Of a DNA stretch of 58,706 bases, positions 41,263-50,133 are shown one piece after another; position 1 is the stretch's first letter, and each line of letters opens with the position of its first letter. Made by a program: the position numbers and the translations under genes. The notes beneath the pieces are model-generated. The model ran no database searches. It saw only the letters and a program-made list of their open reading frames with translations, and was not told the DNA's origin. The DNA comes from an uncultured Alistipes sp. (GTDB lineage: Bacteria; Bacteroidota; Bacteroidia; Bacteroidales; Rikenellaceae), in the NCBI GenBank assembly GCA_944321755.1, contig CALUMM010000010.1:1-58706 (forward strand), given 5' to 3'.

Positions 41263-42867
41263 ATGAAAACGCAAATCAAGATGAAAAATATCCCGAAAAT
41301 TCTCCTGGCAACGGTGTTGGCGGCGGGCCTTGCGGCCTGCGACGCCGATCCGGTGGATACGACGCGGGGCACCCTGCCCGACGGCGGGGAGCTCGGTGCG
41401 ACCTACGGCATCCTGCGCAGCGCCGTATCGGCCGACAATACGGTGGCCGTGGCGCTGACCGTCGGGGCGGACCCCGCGGTGCAGCAACTCTATTTCGAAC
41501 AGACGCAACCCGCTGCTGCCGCTGCAAGCGTGACGCTGCGTGTCGACGAGGAGTTGGTCGAAGCGTTCAACGCGGCGAATGAAACCGCGTGCGAGGTGCT
41601 TCCGGCAGCCAACTACGCCTTCCCGGACGGTACGACGCTATCCGTGGCGGCGGGCAAGCAGCAGAGCGACCCGCTGCGGATTTCGCTCCACGCCGACGGA
41701 CTCGACGCCGGGACGTACCTGCTTCCCGTGACGGCCGCAGCAGCAGGGGAGAGCGACGCCAGCCAGACCGTTTATTACGTGGTCTCGGTCCGCGAACCCT
41801 ACACCGATCCCAATGGATACGATCTGCACGACGGCAGCGATTTCTTCTTTGTTTTTTATGTCAACACGAAGGATTACCAGCCGTTGCTTGCGCAAGATTA
41901 TATCATGTATAAAATGAATGGTGCAACCTCTGAATTCGAATGGTATAATACGATTGGTAATATTATCAATCTGCGGACGGTAACGATCAAATATAGCGAA
42001 TCGACGGGCCGGGCGCTGCTCGATTTGGGGACGGATATGACTTATGTATTGGAACATACTTCAAAATACATTCGGCCGTTGCAGGAAGAGGGACGCAAAG
42101 TCTGCATCAGTCTGGAGGGCGGCAACACGGGCCTCGGCTTCTGCAATCTTTCGGACGAACAGATCGCCGATTTCGTGGCGCAGGTCAAGGCGGTGGTCGA
42201 CGGTTACGACCTCGACGGTATCAATCTGTGGGATCGCAATGCCGGTTACGGGACGGTGGAGGGAATGCCGGAAACGAATACCACTTCCTATCCGAAACTG
42301 ATCAAGGCAATGCGCGAAGCCCTCGGGACAGACAAACTGCTGACCTTGACCGTCTACGAGGAGCCGACCGCGACCTTCTGGGATACCGAAGCAACGGGTG
42401 GAATCGTCGTAGGGGAATACCTCGACTATGCCTGGTCGGGTTATGACAAAAATACGGAGGCCGTGCAATTGCTCGATCCGTGGCATCCCGACGAATCGTA
42501 TGTTTCGGCCTATACCCAAAAACCGATTGCCGGGCTCGATCCTTCAAAATTCGGTTGTATTAATTTCCCGATGTGTTCTCAACAAAGTGGTGATTTATCG
42601 GGTGATGCCATGACAATGCTCATGAGTTGGGTAATGGCTGAATATAAGCCCAACAATATAGTCGTTTTTGAAGATTTACGCACTAATTTGCAAGATGAGT
42701 ATGAAACCGTTTGGGATATGATTATTCCAATATTTTGTACGCTTGTAGCATCAGATAGTATGTTCTATGATTATGTAAACATGTATATGTATATGTTTGA
42801 TAATAGTAGAATTTGGGAACTTCCAACAGGAGGATCTGGTTATGGCAAATGGCTGAAAGACTGGTAG
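41263..42867 (+). CDS. DUF1735 + GH18-like lipoprotein with altered active-site motif
   Basis: A 534-residue lipoprotein (GLAAC, Cys26; a start at 41281 is also possible). An N-terminal DUF1735 domain (about 30-175) is followed by a GH18-like barrel, the architecture of endo-beta-N-acetylglucosaminidases such as BT_3987. The motif expected as DGxDxDxE reads DGINLWDRN (residues 318-326), so Asp to Asn, Asp to Trp and Glu to Arg; hydrolysis is not expected. The 3' third and a patch near 41.8-42.06 kb are visibly more AT-rich than the neighbours, suggesting a recombinant origin. Last gene of the locus, ended by a strong terminator. A binding role is inferred. Confidence 0.78.
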   Translation: MKTQIKMKNIPKILLATVLAAGLAACDADPVDTTRGTLPDGGELGATYGILRSAVSADNTVAVALTVGADPAVQQLYFEQTQPAAAAASVTLRVDEELVEAFNAANETACEVLPAANYAFPDGTTLSVAAGKQQSDPLRISLHADGLDAGTYLLPVTAAAAGESDASQTVYYVVSVREPYTDPNGYDLHDGSDFFFVFYVNTKDYQPLLAQDYIMYKMNGATSEFEWYNTIGNIINLRTVTIKYSESTGRALLDLGTDMTYVLEHTSKYIRPLQEEGRKVCISLEGGNTGLGFCNLSDEQIADFVAQVKAVVDGYDLDGINLWDRNAGYGTVEGMPETNTTSYPKLIKAMREALGTDKLLTLTVYEEPTATFWDTEATGGIVVGEYLDYAWSGYDKNTEAVQLLDPWHPDESYVSAYTQKPIAGLDPSKFGCINFPMCSQQSGDLSGDAMTMLMSWVMAEYKPNNIVVFEDLRTNLQDEYETVWDMIIPIFCTLVASDSMFYDYVNMYMYMFDNSRIWELPTGGSGYGKWLKDW

Positions 42868-42891
42868 GTTAATGAGCATTCTTTAAAGCGG

Positions 42892-42931
42892 AGCATCCGG
42901 TCGGGACACAATGCCCGGCCGGATGCTTTTT
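42892..42931 (+). terminator. Terminator of the susCD locus
   Basis: AGCATCCGGTCGGG and CCCGGCCGGATGCT form a stem around ACACAATG, followed by TTTTT, 25 bp after the last stop codon. Confidence 0.9.
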
Positions 42932-42969
42932 CCTGTTGGACCTCTGTTCTTACTCGCTCTCTCCGACGC

Positions 42970-45777
42970 TTACTCCATGACAAAATGTTTTACCTGCTGA
43001 AGCCCTCCCGTCGGAACCTCCTCTCCCGAAAACAACGGACACAATACCGTCTTCTCCGTACTCTGCTTGCCGTCGATGTCAATCGCCCCGTTGATCACCA
43101 ACTCCAGAAATCGCGCCTCCGAAAGCTTCTCCTCGTACATCCGATCCGCAAGTTGACGACACTCCTTCAGTACCGCATTCCCCTGCTTCACCAACTTGCC
43201 GTAGGACAACGCCCGGAAACCTAATCCCGGAAGACCTACGGCTGCCCCAGCCTGCGCCCGAACCGCTTCACCCAATAACCCCTTCAAACTTTCCAACTGC
43301 TTCAAAATACTGATGCACGCCCGGTGCTCCGCAAACACCGACGAATAATTCTCTCCCCGCAACGGCTTCAACTTCACAGCCTTGCAGACCTCCCCAGCCT
43401 CCGTCTCCAAATAGTAACTGTGAATCTCGTATCCCGGCTCCGCCTTCTTGAGCATCTCCGCAGTCTTCGAATAACCGTTCGATACATCCATCAAATACGT
43501 GTCGACCTCCCGCTGACCCGACGACTTCGGTCGCTCCCACTCCCCAGTCAACGCCTTCGGTGTCCATGCCGGATGCGTGACGACCGCCTCCGACAACCGC
43601 GCAGCCTTCGGAATGTCCAACGCCAACCGCTCCTTCGTCAACCGAATGTCGTAGAATATGTACTGACCCGACCAGTTGTCCGTGTTCGCCAGCCAGAACA
43701 TCAACTGATGACACCCGTCAATCGGTACCGTAACCGTCTGCGGCTCCATCGTCTCGTATACCGTCAACTGCGCTACTACCTTCTGATCCGCTCCAATCAA
43801 CAGCGTCTCCTTGTAATCGTCCGCCCGAAGGTACGGATGACAGCACGCTACCGTGAAAGTCACACTGTTGTATGCCCCGTAGGTGTTGAACGCCGCACAC
43901 GAATTCTCCATAGCCTCGCCTCCCGCCGCCAACATCAAAAACGCCGCCGCCCCAATCAACGTGCTCCCTACAACCGCTCCGCCTACCGCAACTCCTCCCG
44001 CAACAAACGCCGACCCTACAGCCGCCCCGCCCAATGCGCCCGCTACAGCCCCGTCCGTCCCCGATAGAACCCCGTGGTCAAGCGAAAAATGAACACTCGT
44101 CTGTAGCATGAAACCCTTGTAGATCCGCTGCCCGTTCAAATCGAAATAGTTCCGCTGCGTGCTCCCGTCGTAGAAGATCTTCTCCTTCGAATCCTTCATC
44201 GGACTCACGTAGTGGATGTACGGCGCACCCAGGTCGATCAGATCCACCGTCGGCGGACAATCCGGGACCGGATGCACAAATAGATCGTTCGCTACAGGCT
44301 CGCCCCGGTAAACCACAATGTCCGCAATCCCGTAGGCCGCCACGTCAAGCGTCCCCGAACCCTTGTTCTCAAACCGAAGCTTCCGGCAACGGTGCAGCGG
44401 AACGGTGTAATCCCGGTTGGGGTAGGTCGCCTGCAACGGCGCTTCGAGTACCAACTCTTCGTCCGCGTACACCCGAAGCACATCGTTGTTCATCGCCCCG
44501 CTCTTGCCAATGTAACCCGCCGTGAAACTGACGTAGTCAAACTCGTTCCCCAAATCGAATACCGCGTAGGACGATGTCTCGCCGCTCAGCACACTCGTCT
44601 TGTTGTACAGCACGATCCCCTCGCTGAACTTGACCCCGCCCATCGAAAAGGTGATGTAATCCGACGACCCGTCGTAAATCTGCTTCTGCGTCTGGGCCCG
44701 CGATGCGTAGGGCCGAATGTTCGATATCAACTTGCAGACGTCTGGCAACTCCTTCAACCGGGGATCGATCGTCGCATCCTTGCCATCATCCCCCTCGGGC
44801 CCCTCCCCCGCAGGATATACCATGATCCGCGCAAAACCCCCGTTGAGTGACCCCGACGACTGCTCCGAATGAAACGACAGCATCTCACACCCCGTGACGT
44901 CCAGCGTCACCTGCTGCGCTATGTCCTCCGACCCCAACTCCAACTCGTAGATGATCCGACCGTCCGCCTTCACCGTGAGCCAACCCGATCCCGACTTGTT
45001 GTCCGTCACGTCCAGCGGCCCCGCAATGAAACTCAGCGTCGAATACTGCCCCCGCAGATTGAAATAGGCCCAGCCTTCGTTCTTCCCGATAATCGCACGC
45101 TGCATGTAGGCCGACAAGCCACTGCCGTACTCCTGTCCGTTGATCTTCATGCTCTGTGTCCGCTCGTCGGCCGAAACACTGTTCAAACGGTTGTTCTGAA
45201 AATAGGGCTTCAGATCCTTGACCAACTCCAGCCGCCGTGCCGGACCCGTGATGAGATTGCCCGTCTCCTCCGGCGTCTGACCCTCCGCCCACAGCGTGGC
45301 CTCCGCTACCCCAATGGGACCCTCGCCCGTCACAAGCTGGAACTTCAATTCATCGACCCCGCGGACATCCAGCGTCATGCGCTTCGGAATCCCGTAAGGG
45401 TAGATCTTCTCGTCGGCGACCTTGCGGCCGTCCGCATAGATCGTGAAAATCCTCGCATCGGTGGAGATCCCCGTACCCCCGGCTCCCGTGGAAAAATTCT
45501 CGTGGCCGAGAACAAACTTCAACGTCGCGTATTTGCCGCCCAAACGGAATGTCGCATAACCGGGCGTGTAGGGTCCCTGGGTGTGCCCGATCGTGAATCC
45601 CCCGTACCACAGAAGACCCCCGCTCATGGCTATCTGTTTGGAGCCCGCACCCGTGTAGGGGTAGGGCGTATAACGGTACGAATCTACCGGCGTGTGCGTG
45701 TTGACAAGGTATGTCGGCGCGGCAGACGCTCCGAATCCAATACTCAAAATAAAAAACAGGGCTATAATCCTCTTCAT
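42970..45777 (-). CDS. Secreted multidomain NPCBM-type protein with a hydrophobic Gly/Ala-rich insertion
   Basis: A 935-residue exported protein (signal MKRIIALFFILSIGFGASA). It contains about four repeats resembling the NPCBM/NEW2 carbohydrate-binding domain, each with a pattern like YATFRLGGKYATLKFVLGHE...IYADGRKV (residues about 20-170, 185-330, 350-490, 510-720). Inside the fourth, residues about 569-622 (SGTDGAVAGALGGAAVG onward to AAFLMLAAGG) form a glycine-zipper-like hydrophobic segment not expected in this fold. The last 200 residues are helical and unassigned. Carbohydrate binding is inferred. The gene has its own promoter and a repeat-rich leader, and codon choice leans more strongly to C-ending codons than in its neighbours. 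Confidence 0.72.
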   Translation of the reverse strand: MKRIIALFFILSIGFGASAAPTYLVNTHTPVDSYRYTPYPYTGAGSKQIAMSGGLLWYGGFTIGHTQGPYTPGYATFRLGGKYATLKFVLGHENFSTGAGGTGISTDARIFTIYADGRKVADEKIYPYGIPKRMTLDVRGVDELKFQLVTGEGPIGVAEATLWAEGQTPEETGNLITGPARRLELVKDLKPYFQNNRLNSVSADERTQSMKINGQEYGSGLSAYMQRAIIGKNEGWAYFNLRGQYSTLSFIAGPLDVTDNKSGSGWLTVKADGRIIYELELGSEDIAQQVTLDVTGCEMLSFHSEQSSGSLNGGFARIMVYPAGEGPEGDDGKDATIDPRLKELPDVCKLISNIRPYASRAQTQKQIYDGSSDYITFSMGGVKFSEGIVLYNKTSVLSGETSSYAVFDLGNEFDYVSFTAGYIGKSGAMNNDVLRVYADEELVLEAPLQATYPNRDYTVPLHRCRKLRFENKGSGTLDVAAYGIADIVVYRGEPVANDLFVHPVPDCPPTVDLIDLGAPYIHYVSPMKDSKEKIFYDGSTQRNYFDLNGQRIYKGFMLQTSVHFSLDHGVLSGTDGAVAGALGGAAVGSAFVAGGVAVGGAVVGSTLIGAAAFLMLAAGGEAMENSCAAFNTYGAYNSVTFTVACCHPYLRADDYKETLLIGADQKVVAQLTVYETMEPQTVTVPIDGCHQLMFWLANTDNWSGQYIFYDIRLTKERLALDIPKAARLSEAVVTHPAWTPKALTGEWERPKSSGQREVDTYLMDVSNGYSKTAEMLKKAEPGYEIHSYYLETEAGEVCKAVKLKPLRGENYSSVFAEHRACISILKQLESLKGLLGEAVRAQAGAAVGLPGLGFRALSYGKLVKQGNAVLKECRQLADRMYEEKLSEARFLELVINGAIDIDGKQSTEKTVLCPLFSGEEVPTGGLQQVKHFVME

Positions 45778-45793
45778 GATGGGTGTTTTTTAG

Positions 45794-45895
45794 GGTTTTC
45801 GGGAGAACTTTTCGGGAGAACTTTTCGGGAGGGTTTTCGGGAGGGTTTTCGGGAGGGTTTTCGGGAGGGTTTTCGGGAGAACTTTTCGGGTTTTC
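45794..45895 (-). repeat. 12-13-bp tandem array in the 5' leader
   Basis: About eight units of CGGGAGGGTTTT or CGGGAGAACTTTT, lying within 20-120 bp upstream of the start codon at 45777 on the minus strand. Confidence 0.88.
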
Positions 45896-45989
45896 GGGGG
45901 TCTTCGGGTCCTTCGGGGTTATCCGAGCCTTCCGAGTCTTTGGGGGTATCCGAGCCTTCGGGACCTTCGGGACCGTATCCTATACTTTA

Positions 45990-45997
45990 CAAATATA
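45990..45997 (-). promoter_or_regulatory. -7 element for the NPCBM-type gene
   Basis: On the minus strand this reads TATATTTG, a full consensus match. It would produce a leader of about 205 nt that contains the whole repeat array. No good -33 element was seen. Confidence 0.45.
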
Positions 45998-46069
45998 AGG
46001 ATTTTATCCCAAATACAGTGCTGAAAAACAGATTATCATATCTCCCGTCTGCCGAATCTCTCCGAATGC

Positions 46070-47674
46070 CTATACCATGTCGTCTCCCGCCTTCGCGTAT
46101 TTCACCCGAATCGTCTTGTGGAAGGGTATGAACCGGGATATTACCGCTATCACCAACGCAAAAATCGTCAGCCAACCCAGGATCTCCTTCAGTGAAACCA
46201 GCAGACTCTGCTGTTGGAGCGACGTATACAAGGTGTTGGACGCCAGACGCGCCGCTTCGTCGTAGGCGTGACCCTGGGCCAGCGAAGCGTGCAACGTCGA
46301 CGTGTATTTGTCCGCTGCCAGCGGGTCGATCATCGAAAAGTGCTCCGCAAGCAAATTCATGTGCCGCTGCTGCAACCGGTACAGCACGTTGCCGTAAAAC
46401 GACGTCGCCAGAATCGGAGCCAGTACCGATCGACTTACTATCAGAAAAAAAGCATTGTAAATCAAATATCGGGGGTCCAACTCCTCGACGGCAAACAACG
46501 CAAAGGCAATGATCAGTACCAACATTCCTACCCCGCGGAGAAAAATCGGAAAATAAAGACTCTCGTAGGTGCTGTCGGGCGAGATGCCGAAATAGAGTAT
46601 GCCGAAGAAAAACGCAAAACAACTCATCCCTCCCGCAATCAGAAACCGAAAACGCCACCGTTGCCAGCGAAACCACCAGAAACAGACGATCGCCCCCAGC
46701 ACGTAACCCGGCAACAGATAGATGTAAAGCGTATAGGTGTGCGTGGCATCAACCCGCAAAATCGTGGTCATGTAGTTGGTCATCAGCGTCGTGGAGGTGC
46801 TGAAGAACATCACCAGCATCATGTAGAGGTAACCTACAATGGCTTTCGGCTGGTAGAGCGGTGCCAGATTCACGTATGGCGCTCGGGCATGGGACTGACT
46901 CCATAGAAAACAGGCGATCAACATCGGCGCCAAAACAATGTAAAGACATATCCGCGGTGACGACAGCCAGTCGAGAACCTTCCCGTAATTGAGTGCGTAC
47001 ATCAGCATCAGCAAACCCGCCGAAACGATGAACATCTCCCTGATGTGCAGATCCTCCAGCCGGATGCTGCGGTTCGGCCGGTCGTGACGGTAACACACCG
47101 CTACGAAAAGAAACGCCGAAAGCAACAACAGCATCATGAAGTAATACATGTATTTCCAGTCGTAGTGGTAGGCCAACTCCGCCGTGATGATCATCGAAAG
47201 CTGCCCGCAACCAAAAACCAACGGGTAAAAATAGGCGTAGAATTCACTCCGAATATCCTTTGGACTGAAAATCTTCTTGATGCGGCGAATGCACCACAAC
47301 ATCAGGAACCCCTTCAGAAAACCAATGAAAAAACTGCATGTGATCAACGTGTCGGCACTCTGCGAACGCGCACATATCCAGCTCAACAAAACCTGGAAAG
47401 CCAGGTCGATAAGCAACAGCGTCTTCGCGGAAAGCGCTCCGAGAAGACGCGGTACTATCGGGTAGGCAATGGCCATCCCGGCCGATGCCGCGTAGTAACC
47501 CATCGTAATGTCCTCGGTATTGGTCCCCAGGGTGCTCGACACTTCGAGCAGACTCCCCGTGTAGGAGCCGTTGAGCATCGTGACGGGGAGCAGCACCGCG
47601 AAGAGACTCACCACGCCCAGCCAGTCGGGAACCCATCGCCGCACGGGCAGTTCCAGTGTCGCCGACGTGATCAT
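46070..47674 (-). CDS. MFS drug efflux transporter (EmrB/DHA2-like)
   Basis: A 534-residue inner-membrane carrier with about 14 hydrophobic helices. It forms the inner-membrane part of a tripartite pump with the preceding membrane-fusion gene, whose end it overlaps by 4 bp (ATGA). DHA2-like features are VVSLFAVLLPVTMLNGSYTG in helix 1, EVSSTLGTNTEDITMGYYAA and the long periplasmic loop near the C-terminus (HMNLLAEHFSMIDPLAADKY), seen in EmrB relatives. The substrate is unknown; the linked MarR regulator suggests a drug- or phenolic-responsive pump. Confidence 0.9.
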   Translation of the reverse strand: MITSATLELPVRRWVPDWLGVVSLFAVLLPVTMLNGSYTGSLLEVSSTLGTNTEDITMGYYAASAGMAIAYPIVPRLLGALSAKTLLLIDLAFQVLLSWICARSQSADTLITCSFFIGFLKGFLMLWCIRRIKKIFSPKDIRSEFYAYFYPLVFGCGQLSMIITAELAYHYDWKYMYYFMMLLLLSAFLFVAVCYRHDRPNRSIRLEDLHIREMFIVSAGLLMLMYALNYGKVLDWLSSPRICLYIVLAPMLIACFLWSQSHARAPYVNLAPLYQPKAIVGYLYMMLVMFFSTSTTLMTNYMTTILRVDATHTYTLYIYLLPGYVLGAIVCFWWFRWQRWRFRFLIAGGMSCFAFFFGILYFGISPDSTYESLYFPIFLRGVGMLVLIIAFALFAVEELDPRYLIYNAFFLIVSRSVLAPILATSFYGNVLYRLQQRHMNLLAEHFSMIDPLAADKYTSTLHASLAQGHAYDEAARLASNTLYTSLQQQSLLVSLKEILGWLTIFALVIAVISRFIPFHKTIRVKYAKAGDDMV

Positions 47675-48738
47675 CGGCGGCGTGCTTCGGTTTCGACCAT
47701 CATCCCGGCCCGCAGCAGCTTCATCTCCTCCTCCGAGATGTCCACCAGGTCGATCCGCACGGGGATGCGCTGCTGGACCTTCACGAAATTCCCTGCCGAA
47801 TTGTCGGTCGGAACCAGTGCGTATTTCGATCCCGTGGCTTCGGAGATGGCCGTGACCCGACCCCGGAACTGGCGCCCCGGAAAGGCATCGACTTTGACGA
47901 TCACCTCCTGTCCGATGAAAATATGGGCGATCTGTGTCTCCTTGTAGTTGGCCGTGATGTACTTGTCGCGGTTGCGGACCAGGTAGGAGATCGTCTGCCC
48001 GGCCTGTACGTATTGTCCCGGTTCCAGGGTCCGGCGCCCGACATAGCCGTCATAGGGGGCTGTCAGCGCCGTATAGGAGAGGTTGAGCCGCGCCATGTCC
48101 AGGTCGGCTTCGCATCGCAGAATGTTGGCTTCGGCACCCACCGTGCGCCGGTTCGCTTCGGCGTATTGCGACTTCGCGGCCTCCTTCTGCGCCACGAGGG
48201 CCCGGTAACGCGCCTGGGCCGCTTCGTAGGAGGCTTTCGCCTGTTCGTACTGCTGCCCGGGGACCGATTCGTCGCGCATGAGCCGCTCGAACCGCCGGAA
48301 ATCCTGTTCCGTCTGCCAGAGTTTGGCCTTCGCTTCGGCGATGTTCGCATCCTGCACCGCGACGTTCGTCCGCGAGGTCTCGATGCCGGAGCGGATGACC
48401 CCCTGCGTTCCCCGGGCATCGAGCAGAGCCGCTTCGGCCTCCTTGACGCGGATCCGGAATTCGCGGTCGTCGAGGATCAGCAGCGTGTCGCCCTGGCGGA
48501 CGAACTGGTGCTCGGTGAAGCGTACTTCGCGGATGTAGCCCCCCACGCGGATGTTCAGCGGGGCAACGTACTGATCGATCGAGGCGTCGTTGGTCACCAC
48601 GTAGTTCAGGTGGCGGCGGAAATAGCCGACCGTCACCCAAACCCCCGATCCGGCCAGCAGAATGCAGACGATGTTCAGAACGATGTTCCGGTGACGCTGT
48701 TTCCTCAACTCCTTGTGTTTTTGATTCCAGTCTCCCAT
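47671..48738 (-). CDS. HlyD/EmrA-type membrane fusion protein
   Basis: A 355-residue periplasmic adaptor. One N-terminal membrane helix (NIVLNIVCILLAGSGVWVTVG) is followed by the lipoyl/barrel-sandwich motif (APLNIRVGGYIREVRFTEHQFVRQGDTLLILDD), a long alpha-helical hairpin rich in Ala/Glu/Arg (residues about 100-200), the return lipoyl half (ALTAPYDGYVGRRTLEPGQYV) and a beta-barrel (QEVIVKVDAFPGRQFRGRV). It links the MFS pump to the TolC-like channel. It starts 78 bp after the tolC-like stop codon. Confidence 0.94.
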   Translation of the reverse strand: MGDWNQKHKELRKQRHRNIVLNIVCILLAGSGVWVTVGYFRRHLNYVVTNDASIDQYVAPLNIRVGGYIREVRFTEHQFVRQGDTLLILDDREFRIRVKEAEAALLDARGTQGVIRSGIETSRTNVAVQDANIAEAKAKLWQTEQDFRRFERLMRDESVPGQQYEQAKASYEAAQARYRALVAQKEAAKSQYAEANRRTVGAEANILRCEADLDMARLNLSYTALTAPYDGYVGRRTLEPGQYVQAGQTISYLVRNRDKYITANYKETQIAHIFIGQEVIVKVDAFPGRQFRGRVTAISEATGSKYALVPTDNSAGNFVKVQQRIPVRIDLVDISEEEMKLLRAGMMVETEARRR

Positions 48739-48816
48739 AACTTTTTCCTAACCTTTCCTAACCTTTCTTTCCCTTGTCCCCGCTCTCCATCCCGGGAAGA
48801 GCCGCTTTTGTGCCCG

Positions 48817-50133
48817 TTATAACCGGCCGCACGCCCGCAACAGCTGGTAGTAGGTGTAGACCACCCGGGTGCGGGCTGCCGTGAGCTGCAGTTCCACGTC
48901 GAGGCGCACGCTGTTCGCATCGAGCAGGTCCGTCAGGATGGCCAGTTGGTTCATGTAGCGGTTCTGCATGATGCGGTAGTTCTCCCGGGCCTGACGCTCG
49001 GAGAGCTGCAGCGCCTCGACCTGCTGGACGGCTTCACGGTGGCGGAGCAGGGCCGTGCGCACCCGGATCCGGATGCGTTGCAACTCCTGCTCTTCGGCGT
49101 TGCGGCGCAAGGCAACGGCCAAGCGGTTCTCGCGGACCTTGTGGTTGTTCTTGTAAAGCGAGAAGAGTGGCACGCTGACCGACAGCCCGATATTCCAGTT
49201 GTTGTTGTAGAGGTCCTCCATCGTGCGGGCGATGGGGCGTGCCAGCGTGTTCGAGGCGTAGAGCGACACTTCGGGGCGCAGGGCCGAGCGCGCCAGATCG
49301 ATCTCCGTGCGGGCAATATCGGTCTGCATCCGCAGCCGTTTCATCGTCGGGTCGCCGCTGGCAGCCTCCTCCACGTAGCGGTCGTAGCTCTCCACGACAA
49401 CCGACCGATGGAGCAGCGTCGTGTCGGGTTTGAGCAGCACCTCCTCGTCCAGGCCCAGCAGAATGTCCAGTTGTTGCGAGACCAGCGTGATGTCGTTTTC
49501 GGTCTGTTGCAGGGCCAGCCGGTCGTCGGTCAACTGCATCTCGCTGCGCAGGACGTCGTTGTTCGTGATGAGCCCCTCCTCCTTCATGCGGCGGATGTCA
49601 TGGAGCCGACGCTCCGATTCCTCGATATTGCGGGTGAGGACCTTCTGCTGCCGGTAGAGGCAAAACAGCTGCAGGTACTCTTCCAGCAGATTCAGTTTGA
49701 GATCTGCGGCGTCCGCTTCGCTTTGCAGGGCCGCGAGCGAACGCTCCATACCCGCCTTGCGGATCGAGTGGCGGAGTTTCCCGCCCCGGTAGATCGGTTG
49801 CGAGAGGTCCACGGCGTAGTTCTGCGACCAGTCCGGGGCATCCGGGCGGTAGGGTTCGCGCAGGCCCTGGCGGAAAACCACGGGCTGTCCCACGAAACCG
49901 CCCCGCAATCCCACCGAGAGGTCCGGCAGCCGGTCGGCTCGGGCGCCTTGCTCGCGGATCCGGGCCGCATCCTCCTCCAGAGCGTCGGCCTGCAGCTGCA
50001 GGCTGTGCTGGATCCCCAGCTCGAAAAGCCGCTCCACGGGGAGAAATAGCGTGTCGTTCTGGGCGGCAGCCGGCAGAAAACCCGGCAGAAGCCATAATGC
50101 GAGGATGAGGACTCTACATTTTTTCCAGTTCAT
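48817..50133 (-). CDS. TolC-family outer-membrane efflux protein
   Basis: A 438-residue outer-membrane channel with a signal peptide (VLILALWLLPGFLPAAAQ). Two related halves with long helices and the TolC-type strand motifs YAVDLSQPIYRGG and WNIGLSVSVPLFSLY are visible, along with RLDVELQLTAARTRVVYTYYQLLRACG at the end. It provides the exit duct for the HlyD/MFS pair. Its start overlaps the end of the marR gene by 20 bp, showing that regulator and pump are one transcript. Confidence 0.94.
   Translation of the reverse strand: MNWKKCRVLILALWLLPGFLPAAAQNDTLFLPVERLFELGIQHSLQLQADALEEDAARIREQGARADRLPDLSVGLRGGFVGQPVVFRQGLREPYRPDAPDWSQNYAVDLSQPIYRGGKLRHSIRKAGMERSLAALQSEADAADLKLNLLEEYLQLFCLYRQQKVLTRNIEESERRLHDIRRMKEEGLITNNDVLRSEMQLTDDRLALQQTENDITLVSQQLDILLGLDEEVLLKPDTTLLHRSVVVESYDRYVEEAASGDPTMKRLRMQTDIARTEIDLARSALRPEVSLYASNTLARPIARTMEDLYNNNWNIGLSVSVPLFSLYKNNHKVRENRLAVALRRNAEEQELQRIRIRVRTALLRHREAVQQVEALQLSERQARENYRIMQNRYMNQLAILTDLLDANSVRLDVELQLTAARTRVVYTYYQLLRACGRL

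Larger units (their letters stand above)
45778..46069. other. Repeat-rich leader of the NPCBM-type gene
   Basis: The 292-bp gap between the MFS gene and the NPCBM-type gene holds the 12-13-bp array, then a less regular TTCGGG/CCGAG-rich stretch, and a -7 element. A plus-strand frame here (45783-45998) is only repeat read-through. Confidence 0.6.

Noticed and set aside
45783-45998. 71-codon FSGG-repeat frame on the plus strand
   Set aside because: It is read-through of the 12-13-bp array, which fits better as the leader of the minus-strand gene.
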